From a virus: a DNA stretch of 51,771 nt. Below the pieces are notes generated by a model. It made no database searches, was not told the origin of the DNA, and saw only the letters and a program-made list of their open reading frames with translations. The DNA lies in the IMG/VR virus record IMGVR_UViG_3300009788_000124, positions 1-51,771 of that record. One strand, given 5' to 3'. Made by a program: the position numbers and the translations under genes. Shown piece by piece: positions 24,836 through 33,065 of the stretch (within the stretch, counting starts at the first letter, position 1; each line of letters starts with the position of its first letter).

Positions 24836-25051
24836 TTATAAGTTAATATATCGAGCATGTTCATCCGAAGTAATTAGATAAACATGAATATACCCAATAG
24901 TGGGGTGGTCATAAAATTCTTGTAAGAATTTAAGAAACTTAATTGCTTGCTTTTTATGTTTTCGCCAACCTTTAGGAATTTCAAAACCACCAGGAGTTCT
25001 TAATACAAACTCGTAACGAGTGACTGTTCGGGGATATTCAGGATGTGGCAT
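24836..25051 (-). CDS. Hypothetical protein, 71 aa
   Basis: Start chosen at ATG 25051, which has GGAG 7 bases upstream; the open frame extends further without a ribosome site. Begins MPHPEYPRTVTRYEFVLRTP, then basic WRKHKKQAIKFLKFLQEFYD, and ends near YIHVYLITSDEHARYI. No recognised family. The start overlaps the open frame at 25038. Confidence 0.65.
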   Translation of the reverse strand: MPHPEYPRTVTRYEFVLRTPGGFEIPKGWRKHKKQAIKFLKFLQEFYDHPTIGYIHVYLITSDEHARYINL

Positions 25052-25337
25052 TATTTTCTCCAATAAAGTAAATCCCGTTATTGGCCTCAGCACGGGATAA
25101 CACTGGGATTAGGGCGGTAAGACCCTGGCCTTGTAAAACTTTAATATCTGCACCAAAACGAGCCGCGAACTTATGATTAATCGTGCCTTTCAAGGGTCTT
25201 ACAGAATTATTAGTTAAACTAATCGGTCTATTAAAGTTTGTTAAAATTATTCCGGTGATTGGCACAGCACCGGTACTGCCATCTTCACAACTTGGAGAAC
25301 CTACAAAACCAAAGTAGGTGTTGTGTAGCCAAAAAAA
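25038..25337 (-). pseudogene. Start-less reading frame after an in-frame stop
   Basis: An open frame runs from just after the TAA at 25340-25338 to TGA at 25038. It reads like protein (HNTYFGFVGSPSCEDGSTG ... IPVLSRAEANNGIYFIGENN), but has no ATG; the first possible start is a GTG at 25265 with no ribosome site, and clear coding-like sequence lies before it. It is in the same frame as the gene 25338-25661. Either a decayed gene, a gene moved from elsewhere, or the product of stop readthrough. Confidence 0.4.
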
Positions 25338-25661
25338 TTAATGTGAGATTAGATGATGAGTACAACAAAGTTCTTCACAAACTTCTTCTCTTAAACTATG
25401 TTTATCTTCACGAAAATGGGTTCGTATATTTTCTAATACTTCCTCAGTATTTATTAATAAAGTTTTTAAATAAATACGTGTGTCTTCTTCTAAAGCTATT
25501 GCTACAAGTGTTATTTCTTCTTCTTCAGGAAGTACCATAGTATTTTCTACAATAATATTCCAAGTATTTTCAGAAAGACTGACAACAAGATATATCATAC
25601 AATTTTCATATACACGACCATACATATGACTTAAATCATATGTAAATGTAAAAGTTTTCAT
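25338..25661 (-). CDS. Hypothetical protein, 107 aa
   Basis: ATG at 25661 with AAAGGATATAAT upstream; MKTFTFTYDLSHMYGRVYEN followed by beta strands (CMIYLVVSLSENTWNIIVEN) and a long acidic helical part. Ends CCTHHLISH. First gene downstream of the structured block R2. No known domain. Confidence 0.65.
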   Translation of the reverse strand: MKTFTFTYDLSHMYGRVYENCMIYLVVSLSENTWNIIVENTMVLPEEEEITLVAIALEEDTRIYLKTLLINTEEVLENIRTHFREDKHSLREEVCEELCCTHHLISH

Positions 25662-25679
25662 ATTATATCCTTTTAATTA

Positions 25680-26055
25680 AAATGGTGAAATAGTCTTGCC
25701 GAGCATCAACAAGAATTTGCTCAATGATTTGAGAGTAGCAACACTCGCAGACTTTATAAGTCTTCATAATCATTCTAACGGGAACTTACTGATCTCTAGT
25801 TCCTACTACTCCATTGCAGTCCCAACTTGCATGGGACGTACCCATTTTGTCCAGTAGTATCCATCCAGAGGAGTAGCGAACTCATGTTAGATATGCTGAA
25901 ATATATGCGGCGGCTATTTCCGCATTCTCATTGAGGTCTGAGTAATTTAAAGACCCAACTATTGCCGGGTATACCCATGGTAGATACTTATGCCTGCCGA
26001 CCTCTCACAAGCGGCGTCTTTGTGATATCTCTGCAGTGACTCTCACAGAGCATAG
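25680..26055 (-). ncRNA. Structured non-coding block (RNA element R2)
   Basis: About 400 bases without a gene, between the metallophosphoesterase stop and the 107-aa gene. Readable helices: GACTT-TAT-AAGTC (25750-25762), CTACTCC/GGAGTAG (25806/25870) enclosing GTCCC/GGGAC (25819/25833), ATGCGG/CCGCAT (25905/25920), GAGGTC/GACCTC (25933/25999) or the alternative GGTCT/AGACC (25935/25951), GGGTATACCC (25967-25976) and TCACAA/TTGTGA (26005/26020). Shares CCGCATTCTCAT (25920), ACTATTGCC (25958) and GGTAGATAC (25979) with R1 at 18.3-18.4 kb. Direction inferred from the genes around it. Confidence 0.6.
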
Positions 26056-26061
26056 AAGCCT

Positions 26062-27270
26062 CTACACTTTAAGCTTTTCTAAAGCGTCAAGATATTCAAC
26101 CGGACAGATTCGCCGGCCTACGTCTCCATACTTCTTATGCATGATAATTGCTTGCATATCTCGCATAGAGATGAAGTTACCATTACCCCAATGCCAAGTA
26201 TCTTTTGGCGCCAGAGTTCTAAATTGTTCTACAATTGCTCCAGGATATTCTTTCTTTTCGGAGTGATGTAAATGTCCCATGTAAATGTAACGAAACCATG
26301 TTTCTCCCCACATTTCTGGTTCATGGGATGCCATGGTTAAGGCCATGCTATTTAATTTTGTGGTATGGCCATGATGTACACCAATCATGCATTTGCCCCA
26401 TTGGTGATACCAAAATTTAGAGGCAGAACGAATGATTGTTACTCGAGGTTCATTTCTATACCAGGCGGATAGTGTTGCACTAAGCGCTTGGCTGGTATGT
26501 TCATCATGATTACCAATTGCATTATGTACTGTTATTTTTGGATATTTGGCTAAAGCACGATCGATACATTTGATCATAATCCAAAAACCAATCTCTTGTA
26601 CTTTTGCCCAACGACCATCTACATCCAGAGCATTGCCGGCTTGAGCGGTTCGATTGTCTACATTATCACTATGAAAGAAGTCACCTAAATTAATAAGAAT
26701 GAATTCTTCAGCTTCAGGAGAAATATCTACTAAATATTCTACTGCACCAATAGTGAGTCTTTCGGCAATTTCACAATCGAAGTCAGTTTCAGCTTCTTGG
26801 GCCCAGGCGTATAATCCAATATGTGGATCTCCCATAGGGACGATTACAGCGATATCTTTTGCTAGATCAGTTAGATCAGGTTTAGGTAGAGAAACGGGCG
26901 TAGCTTGCCCCTCAATACGTTCACATAGCCCTTCGATGAGTTCTTCCATCTTATTGGCTAGATCTTCAGCAGTCTTTTCAGATTTATACCAGGTTAATCG
27001 TGTATTTCCTTTTCCGTCTACTAATTCGGACATACCTCTCATATGATAATTTTCAGGTAACGGTCTTTTTAACCCAAATTCTGGAGCATGTCCTCTACTT
27101 GCAGCACGAAGTCGAACACGTTTAATTGCTCGATTTACGGTAGAACGATTATATTTTGTTGCAATAGCAGCTTTACGAATGCTGCCATGTTTAATAATTG
27201 CTTGTAAATGTCCTTTTTCAATTAAAGTGGCGTAAGGAAGTAATTCTTGATAGGTTAATGGTTTAGGCAT
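26062..27270 (-). CDS. Calcineurin-like metallophosphoesterase with N-terminal HTH
   Basis: 402 aa. Residues 1-60 hold a helix-turn-helix (IIKHGSIRKAAIATKYNRST VNRAIKRV), as in resolvase- or transposase-type DNA-binding heads. The catalytic part has the ordered metallophosphoesterase motifs: VPMGDPHIGLY, INLGDFFHSDN, AIGNHDEH, IGVHHGHTTK and YMGHLHHSEK, which bind two metal ions. Similar HTH-phosphoesterase proteins occur in many phages. Likely a nuclease or phosphatase acting on DNA in replication or repair; the substrate cannot be read from the sequence. Confidence 0.85.
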   Translation of the reverse strand: MPKPLTYQELLPYATLIEKGHLQAIIKHGSIRKAAIATKYNRSTVNRAIKRVRLRAASRGHAPEFGLKRPLPENYHMRGMSELVDGKGNTRLTWYKSEKTAEDLANKMEELIEGLCERIEGQATPVSLPKPDLTDLAKDIAVIVPMGDPHIGLYAWAQEAETDFDCEIAERLTIGAVEYLVDISPEAEEFILINLGDFFHSDNVDNRTAQAGNALDVDGRWAKVQEIGFWIMIKCIDRALAKYPKITVHNAIGNHDEHTSQALSATLSAWYRNEPRVTIIRSASKFWYHQWGKCMIGVHHGHTTKLNSMALTMASHEPEMWGETWFRYIYMGHLHHSEKKEYPGAIVEQFRTLAPKDTWHWGNGNFISMRDMQAIIMHKKYGDVGRRICPVEYLDALEKLKV

Positions 27271-27331
27271 ATAAATACTCCTTAAGGTCTCGAATTATTT
27301 TACTCGAAACTGACCCGTAGTATGTAAAAAT
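27271..27331 (-). promoter_or_regulatory. Short gap upstream of the phosphoesterase gene
   Basis: 61 bases holding AAGGAGTATTTAT before ATG 27270, and ACTCG/CGAG-type short pairs. It separates the phosphoesterase from the gene ending at 27332. No promoter that I can defend. Confidence 0.25.
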
Positions 27332-27643
27332 TTAGTGGTATACAATTCTGTCTTGTTCAGTGGTTAAAGAAATAAGTAATGTTTTAATTGCTTTACAGAT
27401 AAAAGTTAATTGAATAGCTAAATTATTTTCAGTTAGATTAATAATTTTTCCAGAATCTAAAGTAATTTTTTCTTGAATAGTACTGTGAAAACCCTCAGCG
27501 TCTTCATCTAAAAAAGAACCAGTAAAATATTTTTGGAAACTTGCCATAGAGCCCATTACTTGTAAATTAAATGATGGAGCTACAATAAGTCTTGTTTGAA
27601 TAGGAAAAGAACCACTTGGTCCTCTAAATTGTTCTGGATCCAT
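27332..27643 (-). CDS. Hypothetical protein, about 103 aa
   Basis: The frame is open from 27787, but the part before 27654 overlaps the coiled-coil gene; the first ATG after that gene's stop is 27643 (MDPEQFRGPSGSFPIQTRLI), chosen here, though no strong ribosome site is seen. The product has beta strands at the start and a hydrophobic helix near the end (LTFICKAIKTLLISLTTEQD). Unknown function. Confidence 0.55.
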   Translation of the reverse strand: MDPEQFRGPSGSFPIQTRLIVAPSFNLQVMGSMASFQKYFTGSFLDEDAEGFHSTIQEKITLDSGKIINLTENNLAIQLTFICKAIKTLLISLTTEQDRIVYH

Positions 27644-27653
27644 ATGTTGCCAA

Positions 27654-27956
27654 TCAAAGCTCGGAAGAGTCGAATTCTGGGTCTGTGGTTTTTTGACCTT
27701 CTGTACTTTGGATTGGATTATTTTCATTTCCATGGCGAGCTGTCTCTTCAGTAGTAAAGTCTTGCATAAATCGAACATAACGTGCATATTCTTCGGTTAT
27801 GCTACGAGTAGTACCTAGAATTTCACTTTGAAGTTTGCGAATATATTCTCCCAGCCGTTGTATCTCTTCTAGTAAATTAATACGAGAAGTATTTAGTATA
27901 ACAATTTCAGTCTTCAGGCGGGAAATAGTCTCTATTGATTCGGGTAATGGGCTCAT
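27654..27956 (-). CDS. Coiled-coil hypothetical protein, 100 aa
   Basis: MSPLPESIETISRLKTEIVI followed by heptad-like helix to about residue 70 (LLEEIQRLGEYIRKLQSEIL), then a polar, acidic tail. ATG at 27956 overlaps the upstream membrane-protein gene by 50 bases. GGAGAGAACTA lies upstream. Probably oligomeric; function unknown. Confidence 0.65.
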   Translation of the reverse strand: MSPLPESIETISRLKTEIVILNTSRINLLEEIQRLGEYIRKLQSEILGTTRSITEEYARYVRFMQDFTTEETARHGNENNPIQSTEGQKTTDPEFDSSEL

Positions 27957-28095
27957 TAGTTCTCTCCATGTTAATTAATTTCGCTAAGCAATAAATTATG
28001 CCCCCGATTATAAAAACAATAGCAATTATTGGAGCGGCTATGATAATGGCTATAATTACCATACACCAACCTATAGCTAAAAGTATAGTTATCAT
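27907..28095 (-). CDS. Small membrane protein, 62 aa
   Basis: Start chosen at ATG 28095 with GGAG 8 bases upstream. One long hydrophobic stretch or two short ones (MITILLAIGWCMVIIAIIIA, then PIIAIVFIIGGIIYCLAKL) and a charged C-terminus (RTNEPITRINRDYFPPED). Inner-membrane protein of unknown function. Confidence 0.7.
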   Translation of the reverse strand: MITILLAIGWCMVIIAIIIAAPIIAIVFIIGGIIYCLAKLINMERTNEPITRINRDYFPPED

Positions 28096-28113
28096 AATTA
28101 TCTCCAGAATAGG

Positions 28114-28136
28114 TCCCGGGCCATTCAGACCCGGGA
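28114..28136 (-). promoter_or_regulatory. GC-rich intergenic hairpin
   Basis: Perfect 7-bp stem TCCCGGG/CCCGGGA with a 9-base loop, lying 8 bases after the stop at 28145 and just before the ribosome site of the membrane protein. No T-tract follows, so it is more likely an mRNA stability or processing hairpin than a terminator. Confidence 0.5.
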
Positions 28137-28144
28137 AGTAAGCT

Positions 28145-28381
28145 TTATTCAAGATCTAAAGCTTGGTCATCTTCAGCTACATTTGATCCACCAAAGATTT
28201 CTTCTGTATCTGGTGTATTTTCAGCAGCGTCTTCGATTTCAATATCTGCATAGAAGCCATTTTGACCTCTACCAGCAGTAAGTTGAACACTTGTTTGCTT
28301 TTCAGATAAGGTAATTCCTTGGGCACCAACATATTCTAAGATAGCCCGATGAATTTCCGCTTGGTTTAAATTAATTTTCAT
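28145..28381 (-). CDS. Hypothetical acidic protein, 78 aa
   Basis: MKINLNQAEIHRAILEYVGA then TLSEKQTSVQLTAGRGQNGF and a strongly acidic tail (NVAEDDQALDLE). The start resembles a small phage-wide family (NLNQAEI..AI..YV..QGI.....), function unknown. ATG at 28381 with AAGGAGACAGT upstream; overlaps the upstream gene by 4 bases. Confidence 0.65.
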   Translation of the reverse strand: MKINLNQAEIHRAILEYVGAQGITLSEKQTSVQLTAGRGQNGFYADIEIEDAAENTPDTEEIFGGSNVAEDDQALDLE

Positions 28382-28686
28382 ACTGTCTCCTTATTTTGGA
28401 CAATTTGTTTAATACAAGTAACACAAGCACGAATACGGCGAGTGTCAATGAGTTGTTGTTGAGAATGTGTTTCAGTTACTTCAGATCCACATGAGCAACG
28501 AACTTTGTACCAATGGTGTTCTTGGGAAAGTCGAATAAGAGTCACTGGATTAAAAGCCATATAACCAAGGTATTGGAGTATATTAAATTCTCCGGTTTGA
28601 TCACCAATTTGAAATTTTGGTTGAGCACCTTGATTACGATTTCTACGAAAACGATTAGGTCGTCGTGGGCGTCGTGAAAGAGTCAT
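28378..28686 (-). CDS. Zinc-binding hypothetical protein, 102 aa
   Basis: Arginine-rich start (MTLSRRPRRPNRFRRNRNQ), a middle reading KFQIGDQTGEFNILQYLGY and a four-cysteine site: RCSCG ... ACVTCIKQ. Likely nucleic-acid binding. ATG at 28686 overlaps the RuvC stop by 4 bases. Confidence 0.65.
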   Translation of the reverse strand: MTLSRRPRRPNRFRRNRNQGAQPKFQIGDQTGEFNILQYLGYMAFNPVTLIRLSQEHHWYKVRCSCGSEVTETHSQQQLIDTRRIRACVTCIKQIVQNKETV

Positions 28687-29204
28687 AATGAATTCGTCTC
28701 CTTATATTTAAGATAACTGTAGTGAGCAATCATTAATGCGTCTGCTCGTCCATCAAGTAATCCACCTCTAGGACCATAAATATCTGCATTGGGATAGAGT
28801 TGTTTAGCAAACATTCCTATCCATCGTTTACGATATTTAGCTTTTTCAGTAGTAGAAGCAAGTAGTGGATAATTAAATTCAATTCCACAACCTTTTTGCC
28901 ATACTTTTGGCTGAACATATTCAACATCTTTATACCAAAGGTGAGCTAAAGTTTCTATGAAAGCTAGATTACGTCCAAATTGAAAATTACTTTTTGCACT
29001 CATTCCACCTAAAGAATGTACATCTTCAATAGTAAGATTTAATACACGAACCATTTGTGATTGAATCCACAATGAAACGTGATTTATTGAAGTATATAAA
29101 TTATAGGAAGCAGGAGTGTCATGGAAATCAATCCAACCCTGTTCAGGATCCAGGGAGCACAAGGCTCCCCGAGTTCCTGGGTCAATTCCTATAAATACAG
29201 ACAT
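28683..29204 (-). CDS. RuvC-like Holliday junction resolvase
   Basis: 173 aa with the RNase H-fold nuclease pattern of RuvC: FIGIDPGTRGALCSLD at the N-terminus (first acidic residue D8), NLTIEDVHSLGG (E/D in the middle) and LLDGRADALMIAHY at the C-terminal end (paired aspartates). It cleaves branched DNA before packaging or in repair. N4-type phages encode a similar protein close to SSB. ATG 29204 shares its base with the SSB stop. Confidence 0.82.
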   Translation of the reverse strand: MSVFIGIDPGTRGALCSLDPEQGWIDFHDTPASYNLYTSINHVSLWIQSQMVRVLNLTIEDVHSLGGMSAKSNFQFGRNLAFIETLAHLWYKDVEYVQPKVWQKGCGIEFNYPLLASTTEKAKYRKRWIGMFAKQLYPNADIYGPRGGLLDGRADALMIAHYSYLKYKETNSL

Positions 29205-29947
29205 CAGTCGTCAAACATGGAATCAATTTCACCAGCAGTTTCTTCTGCTGCTTCAGTACTTGCAGTTTCTACTGCAGAATCAGTAGTAAGTGCCTTGTAT
29301 CGATCATTGACATAATCGGTTGAGAATTTATCAGCCCAATTATCCCGATAGGTAGTTTCTGTTTGACCAGCAATCTTTTCTGCAACTGACAAACCATTTG
29401 GATACAAGAATTTGCCAGCTTCATTGAATAACCGTTCATCATTAGTGGGGATCCAGTCATTACCAACCTTTGTATTCTTGTTTTCACGACGTTTTGTGAT
29501 TGCAACTAATACAGGTTTATTTAACATTTCTGTTAAGCAAGGTACTGGAGTATTTTCTTCACTCCGGGAATCAAAATTCCACATTTTAATGATCTTTTCT
29601 GTGGTTTCCAAAGCAGAAAGCTTCTTTCCTGTAGTAATGATAGAAAGTTGATTGGCTGATTCCATACCTGGCAGTAAACGAGCTTTACCACTACGTTTAT
29701 CTACGTAGGTATTTCTTCGACCATTTTCTTTATTGGAAGTAACATAGAAAGTTTCACGGTGAGTACGATTACCACCATTTTCTTTTAAATGGAGAGTTAT
29801 GAAAACTGCTCCTCTTGCAGATTCGCCCATAAAGGCCATGTCTACATTCATGGGATACAAACCTGTATCCAATATAAAATTATTTCCAGGAAGGAAATCT
29901 TCATTTTGTTCGACATCAGCGCCGATTTCTAATTTATCAAGCAGCAT
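29204..29947 (-). CDS. Single-stranded DNA-binding protein (N4 gp45-like)
   Basis: 247 aa. OB-fold-like beta core with SARGAVFITLHLKENGG, a region with KMWNFDSRSEENTPVPCLTE and an acidic C-terminus ending EIDSMFDD, as expected for SSBs that recruit partners by the tail. Position between RuvC and the P-loop ATPase matches N4. In N4 this SSB also activates late transcription by host RNA polymerase; the same is likely here but not shown. AGGAGATTCCT precedes ATG 29947. Confidence 0.82.
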   Translation of the reverse strand: MLLDKLEIGADVEQNEDFLPGNNFILDTGLYPMNVDMAFMGESARGAVFITLHLKENGGNRTHRETFYVTSNKENGRRNTYVDKRSGKARLLPGMESANQLSIITTGKKLSALETTEKIIKMWNFDSRSEENTPVPCLTEMLNKPVLVAITKRRENKNTKVGNDWIPTNDERLFNEAGKFLYPNGLSVAEKIAGQTETTYRDNWADKFSTDYVNDRYKALTTDSAVETASTEAAEETAGEIDSMFDD

Positions 29948-29999
29948 AGGAATCTCCTGTTATTGCTGTAAATGCTGGTTACCCAGCGAGGATAAAATA

Positions 30000-30725
30000 T
30001 CAGTTGTAATAGGCACGTAGTTTATCTAGTACCTGCTGTAAATCATTATCAATAAATATTTCTTTAATAGACCAAAGACCAAGAGGTCCACGAATGCGCT
30101 CGTTTACACTTTCTTTTGTAAGTCGAGTTTGGAATACATATTTAAAATCGAGGAGTTTTTCTTCTTCTGTAATAGTTAATAAAGGACTGTCACAATTTTC
30201 TAATACAGAAAGGGGAACTTTCTTACTTGTAATAACGTTATTGAAATAAGATTCAATACCTTGGTTCATGAGCGAACCTTTCACTTTTACTACGGTTTCT
30301 ACTATATGATCACTTTCGTTTAAAGTGTCACTAGTATGCGCCAGAATAAATACATTCAATCTAGAAACTGATACGTGTTGTTGCATCAGTTCTTTAAAGA
30401 ATTGTGCATAATCAGACCAGACTTTAAATTTGTCTTTTTCTGTAGCTTTAAGTACTACCTGAGATTCAAACATATCCATGAGATAGGTAAGACTATCAAT
30501 AACGATAGTATGTGCTTTAGGTTGTTTCTCAGCTTTCTTAAATACATCAAAAACCTGGGAAGGTTTAGATACTGTGAATATTTTAAACTTTGAAGCAAAT
30601 GGTAGTTCTTTTCCTGATTCACAAGCGAGATAAATAACTCCACTTGGATTCTTAAGGTTACGTAGACTTGCAGTTTTACCTGCAGCAGATTTACCACCAA
30701 TAAGTACTAAATTTCTATTTGACAT
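30000..30725 (-). CDS. P-loop ATPase (AAA_24/RecA-like, N4 gp44-like)
   Basis: 241 aa. Walker A GGKSAAGKT (10-18), Walker B HTIVIDSLTYLMDM, then NVFILAHTSD. Such small RecA-fold ATPases are encoded next to SSB and primase in N4-like phages and are thought to help in recombination or replication. The 52-base gap to SSB holds only a ribosome site. Starts at ATG 30725, overlapping the upstream gene by 11 bases. Confidence 0.8.
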   Translation of the reverse strand: MSNRNLVLIGGKSAAGKTASLRNLKNPSGVIYLACESGKELPFASKFKIFTVSKPSQVFDVFKKAEKQPKAHTIVIDSLTYLMDMFESQVVLKATEKDKFKVWSDYAQFFKELMQQHVSVSRLNVFILAHTSDTLNESDHIVETVVKVKGSLMNQGIESYFNNVITSKKVPLSVLENCDSPLLTITEEEKLLDFKYVFQTRLTKESVNERIRGPLGLWSIKEIFIDNDLQQVLDKLRAYYN

Positions 30726-30906
30726 TTTTACTTCTCCGTATTAAGGCTTTCATTTCTGTATTTAATATTTTACTTACATTTTTTAATGCAACAGGATTTG
30801 CTACATCTCCGTGAAAATGTCGATATAAAGCAAGTAATTGTGGTGCAGATAAAAAAAGTAAACAATCCCATTTATTAGGACGTGTTTGATCTTTCATTTT
30901 AGCCAT
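30715..30906 (-). CDS. Hypothetical basic protein, 63 aa
   Basis: MAKMKDQTRPNKWDCLLFLS, then LLALYRHFHGDVANPVALKN and a basic helix (ALIRRSKNVK). Directly abuts the primase stop (30907). Positively charged and possibly DNA-binding, located between primase and ATPase. No family recognised. Confidence 0.65.
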   Translation of the reverse strand: MAKMKDQTRPNKWDCLLFLSAPQLLALYRHFHGDVANPVALKNVSKILNTEMKALIRRSKNVK

Positions 30907-33054
30907 TTAAGTTCCTTTTGTGTGGAATTTTCGAGTAGCAGAAGCAATTACAGTAGAGAGTATTTCATTTTCATCCAAAGGCATAGTAAGTTTACTATTC
31001 AATTGAAGAACATTGTTTTGGATAGAGGCAAGATCTTGTCCCATATCTATAAGTGCATACGCATAACGAAGTAGGTGTTGATTTCTATTTCCATCTTGAG
31101 TGTTGTTAATGAACCAACGTTCTAATGCAGAAAGATTACCTTGTCCAGCAACTATTGCCTTGTGTTCTTCGGCTTTTTTAGTCTTTGGAACAAATTGTAA
31201 GGTATCTAAAAGTTGACCATCATTATACCAGTAATCTCCTTTATTTGTCAGCCATTTACGTGCTCTTTGAGCTGTTTGGCGATCTACTTCAAATGGAAGC
31301 CAATCATATATATTATTCATGAAATCTCTAAAATCTTTACTATCTAATTCTAGAGTATGACTAAGGGGTAATATGACACGAAAACGATGTGATTTAGAAG
31401 TATGTCTCTTAGTCACATGCATTAGGTATTTGTAATCGTTCAATAACAATTTAGCGGTATCTAAAGAGATACTATGTTCTACATCAAGACAAATAATATT
31501 GTATCCCGGTATTACATGGGCTTCGTCTCTATAGGCATCTTTAAGTAAATGATTTACCCAGTGATAGCCGGCTTTGGAAACTAAATTGTGTAATTTTTCA
31601 AATGGAACTCTATGAGCAGAATATCCAGTAGTGATGCCCTTGCTTGCAGATACAATGATTTTACTTAAATCAGTTTGTGGTACAGATCTTCCAGAGAAAA
31701 ATTCTATCCCGTCAAGCACATCTTTACGAATAAAAATATTGTTTTTATATCCATAGCCAGTTGCCAGGCTCATCATTTCTCTTTTTTGAAGTTCTGATCC
31801 CTTATAGAAAGGGAGATCTTCTACAAGTTCAGCATGAGTAAGCTCTCGACCAATACTAGCAATATAATTACACAATTTAATATGTGGTCGATCTCTTTGC
31901 ATCATTAATTGAAATGCTCTGCCGGAATGTTCAGACATTGCGATTGCATTTTCTAAATGGTTCATTTTTACATAACCAGATTTGTCAATAAAAGCATACG
32001 CTCCAGCTAATTTGGATACCTTAAAATACCGATGACATAATTCTGCTTTCCGTATTTCTTCATATTCAGATAATTGATCAGCTTGATATTGACAAGCTAA
32101 ACGATAATCAAATAAAGCCATACTGACAGGTTTTTGCATACGTATTGTTTGATGAAATTGTGACTTATCTGCTAATAAACCTAACTGATCAGATAAAGCA
32201 GAGAGATATTGAATAGACTGAGGATCATTATAGATGTCGTAAATATCCTGGGCTGTTTGTCCACTTTTAGTTAAACGGTATTTACAGAAACCAAAGTAAC
32301 ATCTACGAGCATAACCAATATCTAGAAAATCATAGAATTCATCTTCTGTTTTGGATCCATTTAATAATTTTGTAGGAGTACCAAATAACAGCATATTTGT
32401 AGTAGTCATACCAAAGAGATCTTCACTTCTAACATTATCTCTAGTATTTTTAATAAGCTTTTGCTTAATTCGACCCACGTCAAATAATTCTAAAAAAGTG
32501 GTAAGTACTTCACTATTACCCAACATGTTGGAACCAATTTCATCTATTTCGAGGTTCATGGATCCAGCTTTTGCCATTAATAGTTTAGTACGCATTTGTT
32601 TTACTGCTGCAGTAGTTGCAGAGTCAAAGGAAAATAGTAGGGCACCCATATCTTCAAACTCTATCTGGGCTCGGGTAACTTCTTCATCTTCGTCACTTTG
32701 ATTTTTTCTTGCACGATATAAAGCTAATTTATGGAGATTTCGTTCTGCCACTTCTGGAAATGTTTGATCAAGGAATTTACTACGAAAACGATTGATTACT
32801 TGTTCTTCAATAATAGCAATAGAGTGGCCTTTACCGGATCCTGATGGTGCTAAATTAATAGCATACATATTGATTGGAATAATCTGTGATTCGGCAATTT
32901 GAACGTTACATCTCATCATAGAGGCTAATTTACAAAAGAAATAAGAGACCATCAAACGAAAGAAGATAGGATCCTCATTTTGAGTTTTTTTCTGCAAAAT
33001 ATCGACAAGTTTATCCATAACAGGATGGAATGGATATTCTGAGTAATTTTTCAC
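30907..33054 (-). CDS. DNA primase-helicase-like protein (N4 gp43-like)
   Basis: Start chosen at GTG 33054: AGGAG lies 8 bases upstream, and upstream residues of the open frame are the shifted end of the nuclease gene. 715 aa. The N-terminal ATPase half has Walker A APSGSGKGHS (69-78) and LEIDEIGSNMLG as a likely Walker B; the C-terminal half has ICLDVEHSISLDTA, HVTKRHTSKSHRFRVILPL and QRARKWLT, resembling an archaeo-eukaryotic-type primase domain. It would make primers and unwind DNA for the phage polymerase. Confidence 0.82.
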   Translation of the reverse strand: MKNYSEYPFHPVMDKLVDILQKKTQNEDPIFFRLMVSYFFCKLASMMRCNVQIAESQIIPINMYAINLAPSGSGKGHSIAIIEEQVINRFRSKFLDQTFPEVAERNLHKLALYRARKNQSDEDEEVTRAQIEFEDMGALLFSFDSATTAAVKQMRTKLLMAKAGSMNLEIDEIGSNMLGNSEVLTTFLELFDVGRIKQKLIKNTRDNVRSEDLFGMTTTNMLLFGTPTKLLNGSKTEDEFYDFLDIGYARRCYFGFCKYRLTKSGQTAQDIYDIYNDPQSIQYLSALSDQLGLLADKSQFHQTIRMQKPVSMALFDYRLACQYQADQLSEYEEIRKAELCHRYFKVSKLAGAYAFIDKSGYVKMNHLENAIAMSEHSGRAFQLMMQRDRPHIKLCNYIASIGRELTHAELVEDLPFYKGSELQKREMMSLATGYGYKNNIFIRKDVLDGIEFFSGRSVPQTDLSKIIVSASKGITTGYSAHRVPFEKLHNLVSKAGYHWVNHLLKDAYRDEAHVIPGYNIICLDVEHSISLDTAKLLLNDYKYLMHVTKRHTSKSHRFRVILPLSHTLELDSKDFRDFMNNIYDWLPFEVDRQTAQRARKWLTNKGDYWYNDGQLLDTLQFVPKTKKAEEHKAIVAGQGNLSALERWFINNTQDGNRNQHLLRYAYALIDMGQDLASIQNNVLQLNSKLTMPLDENEILSTVIASATRKFHTKGT

Positions 33055-33065
33055 ATTTATTTCTC

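Noticed and set aside
25750-25762. GACTT-TAT-AAGTC as a vRNAP hairpin promoter
   Set aside because: Three-base loop fits, but the loop is TAT rather than GGA, it is not repeated, and it is part of the structured block R2.
27644-27787. Long start (27787) for the gene ending at 27332
   Set aside because: The extra part overlaps the coiled-coil gene in another frame and has no clear ribosome site.
28114-28136. CCCGGG hairpin as intrinsic terminator
   Set aside because: No T-tract on either strand follows the stem.
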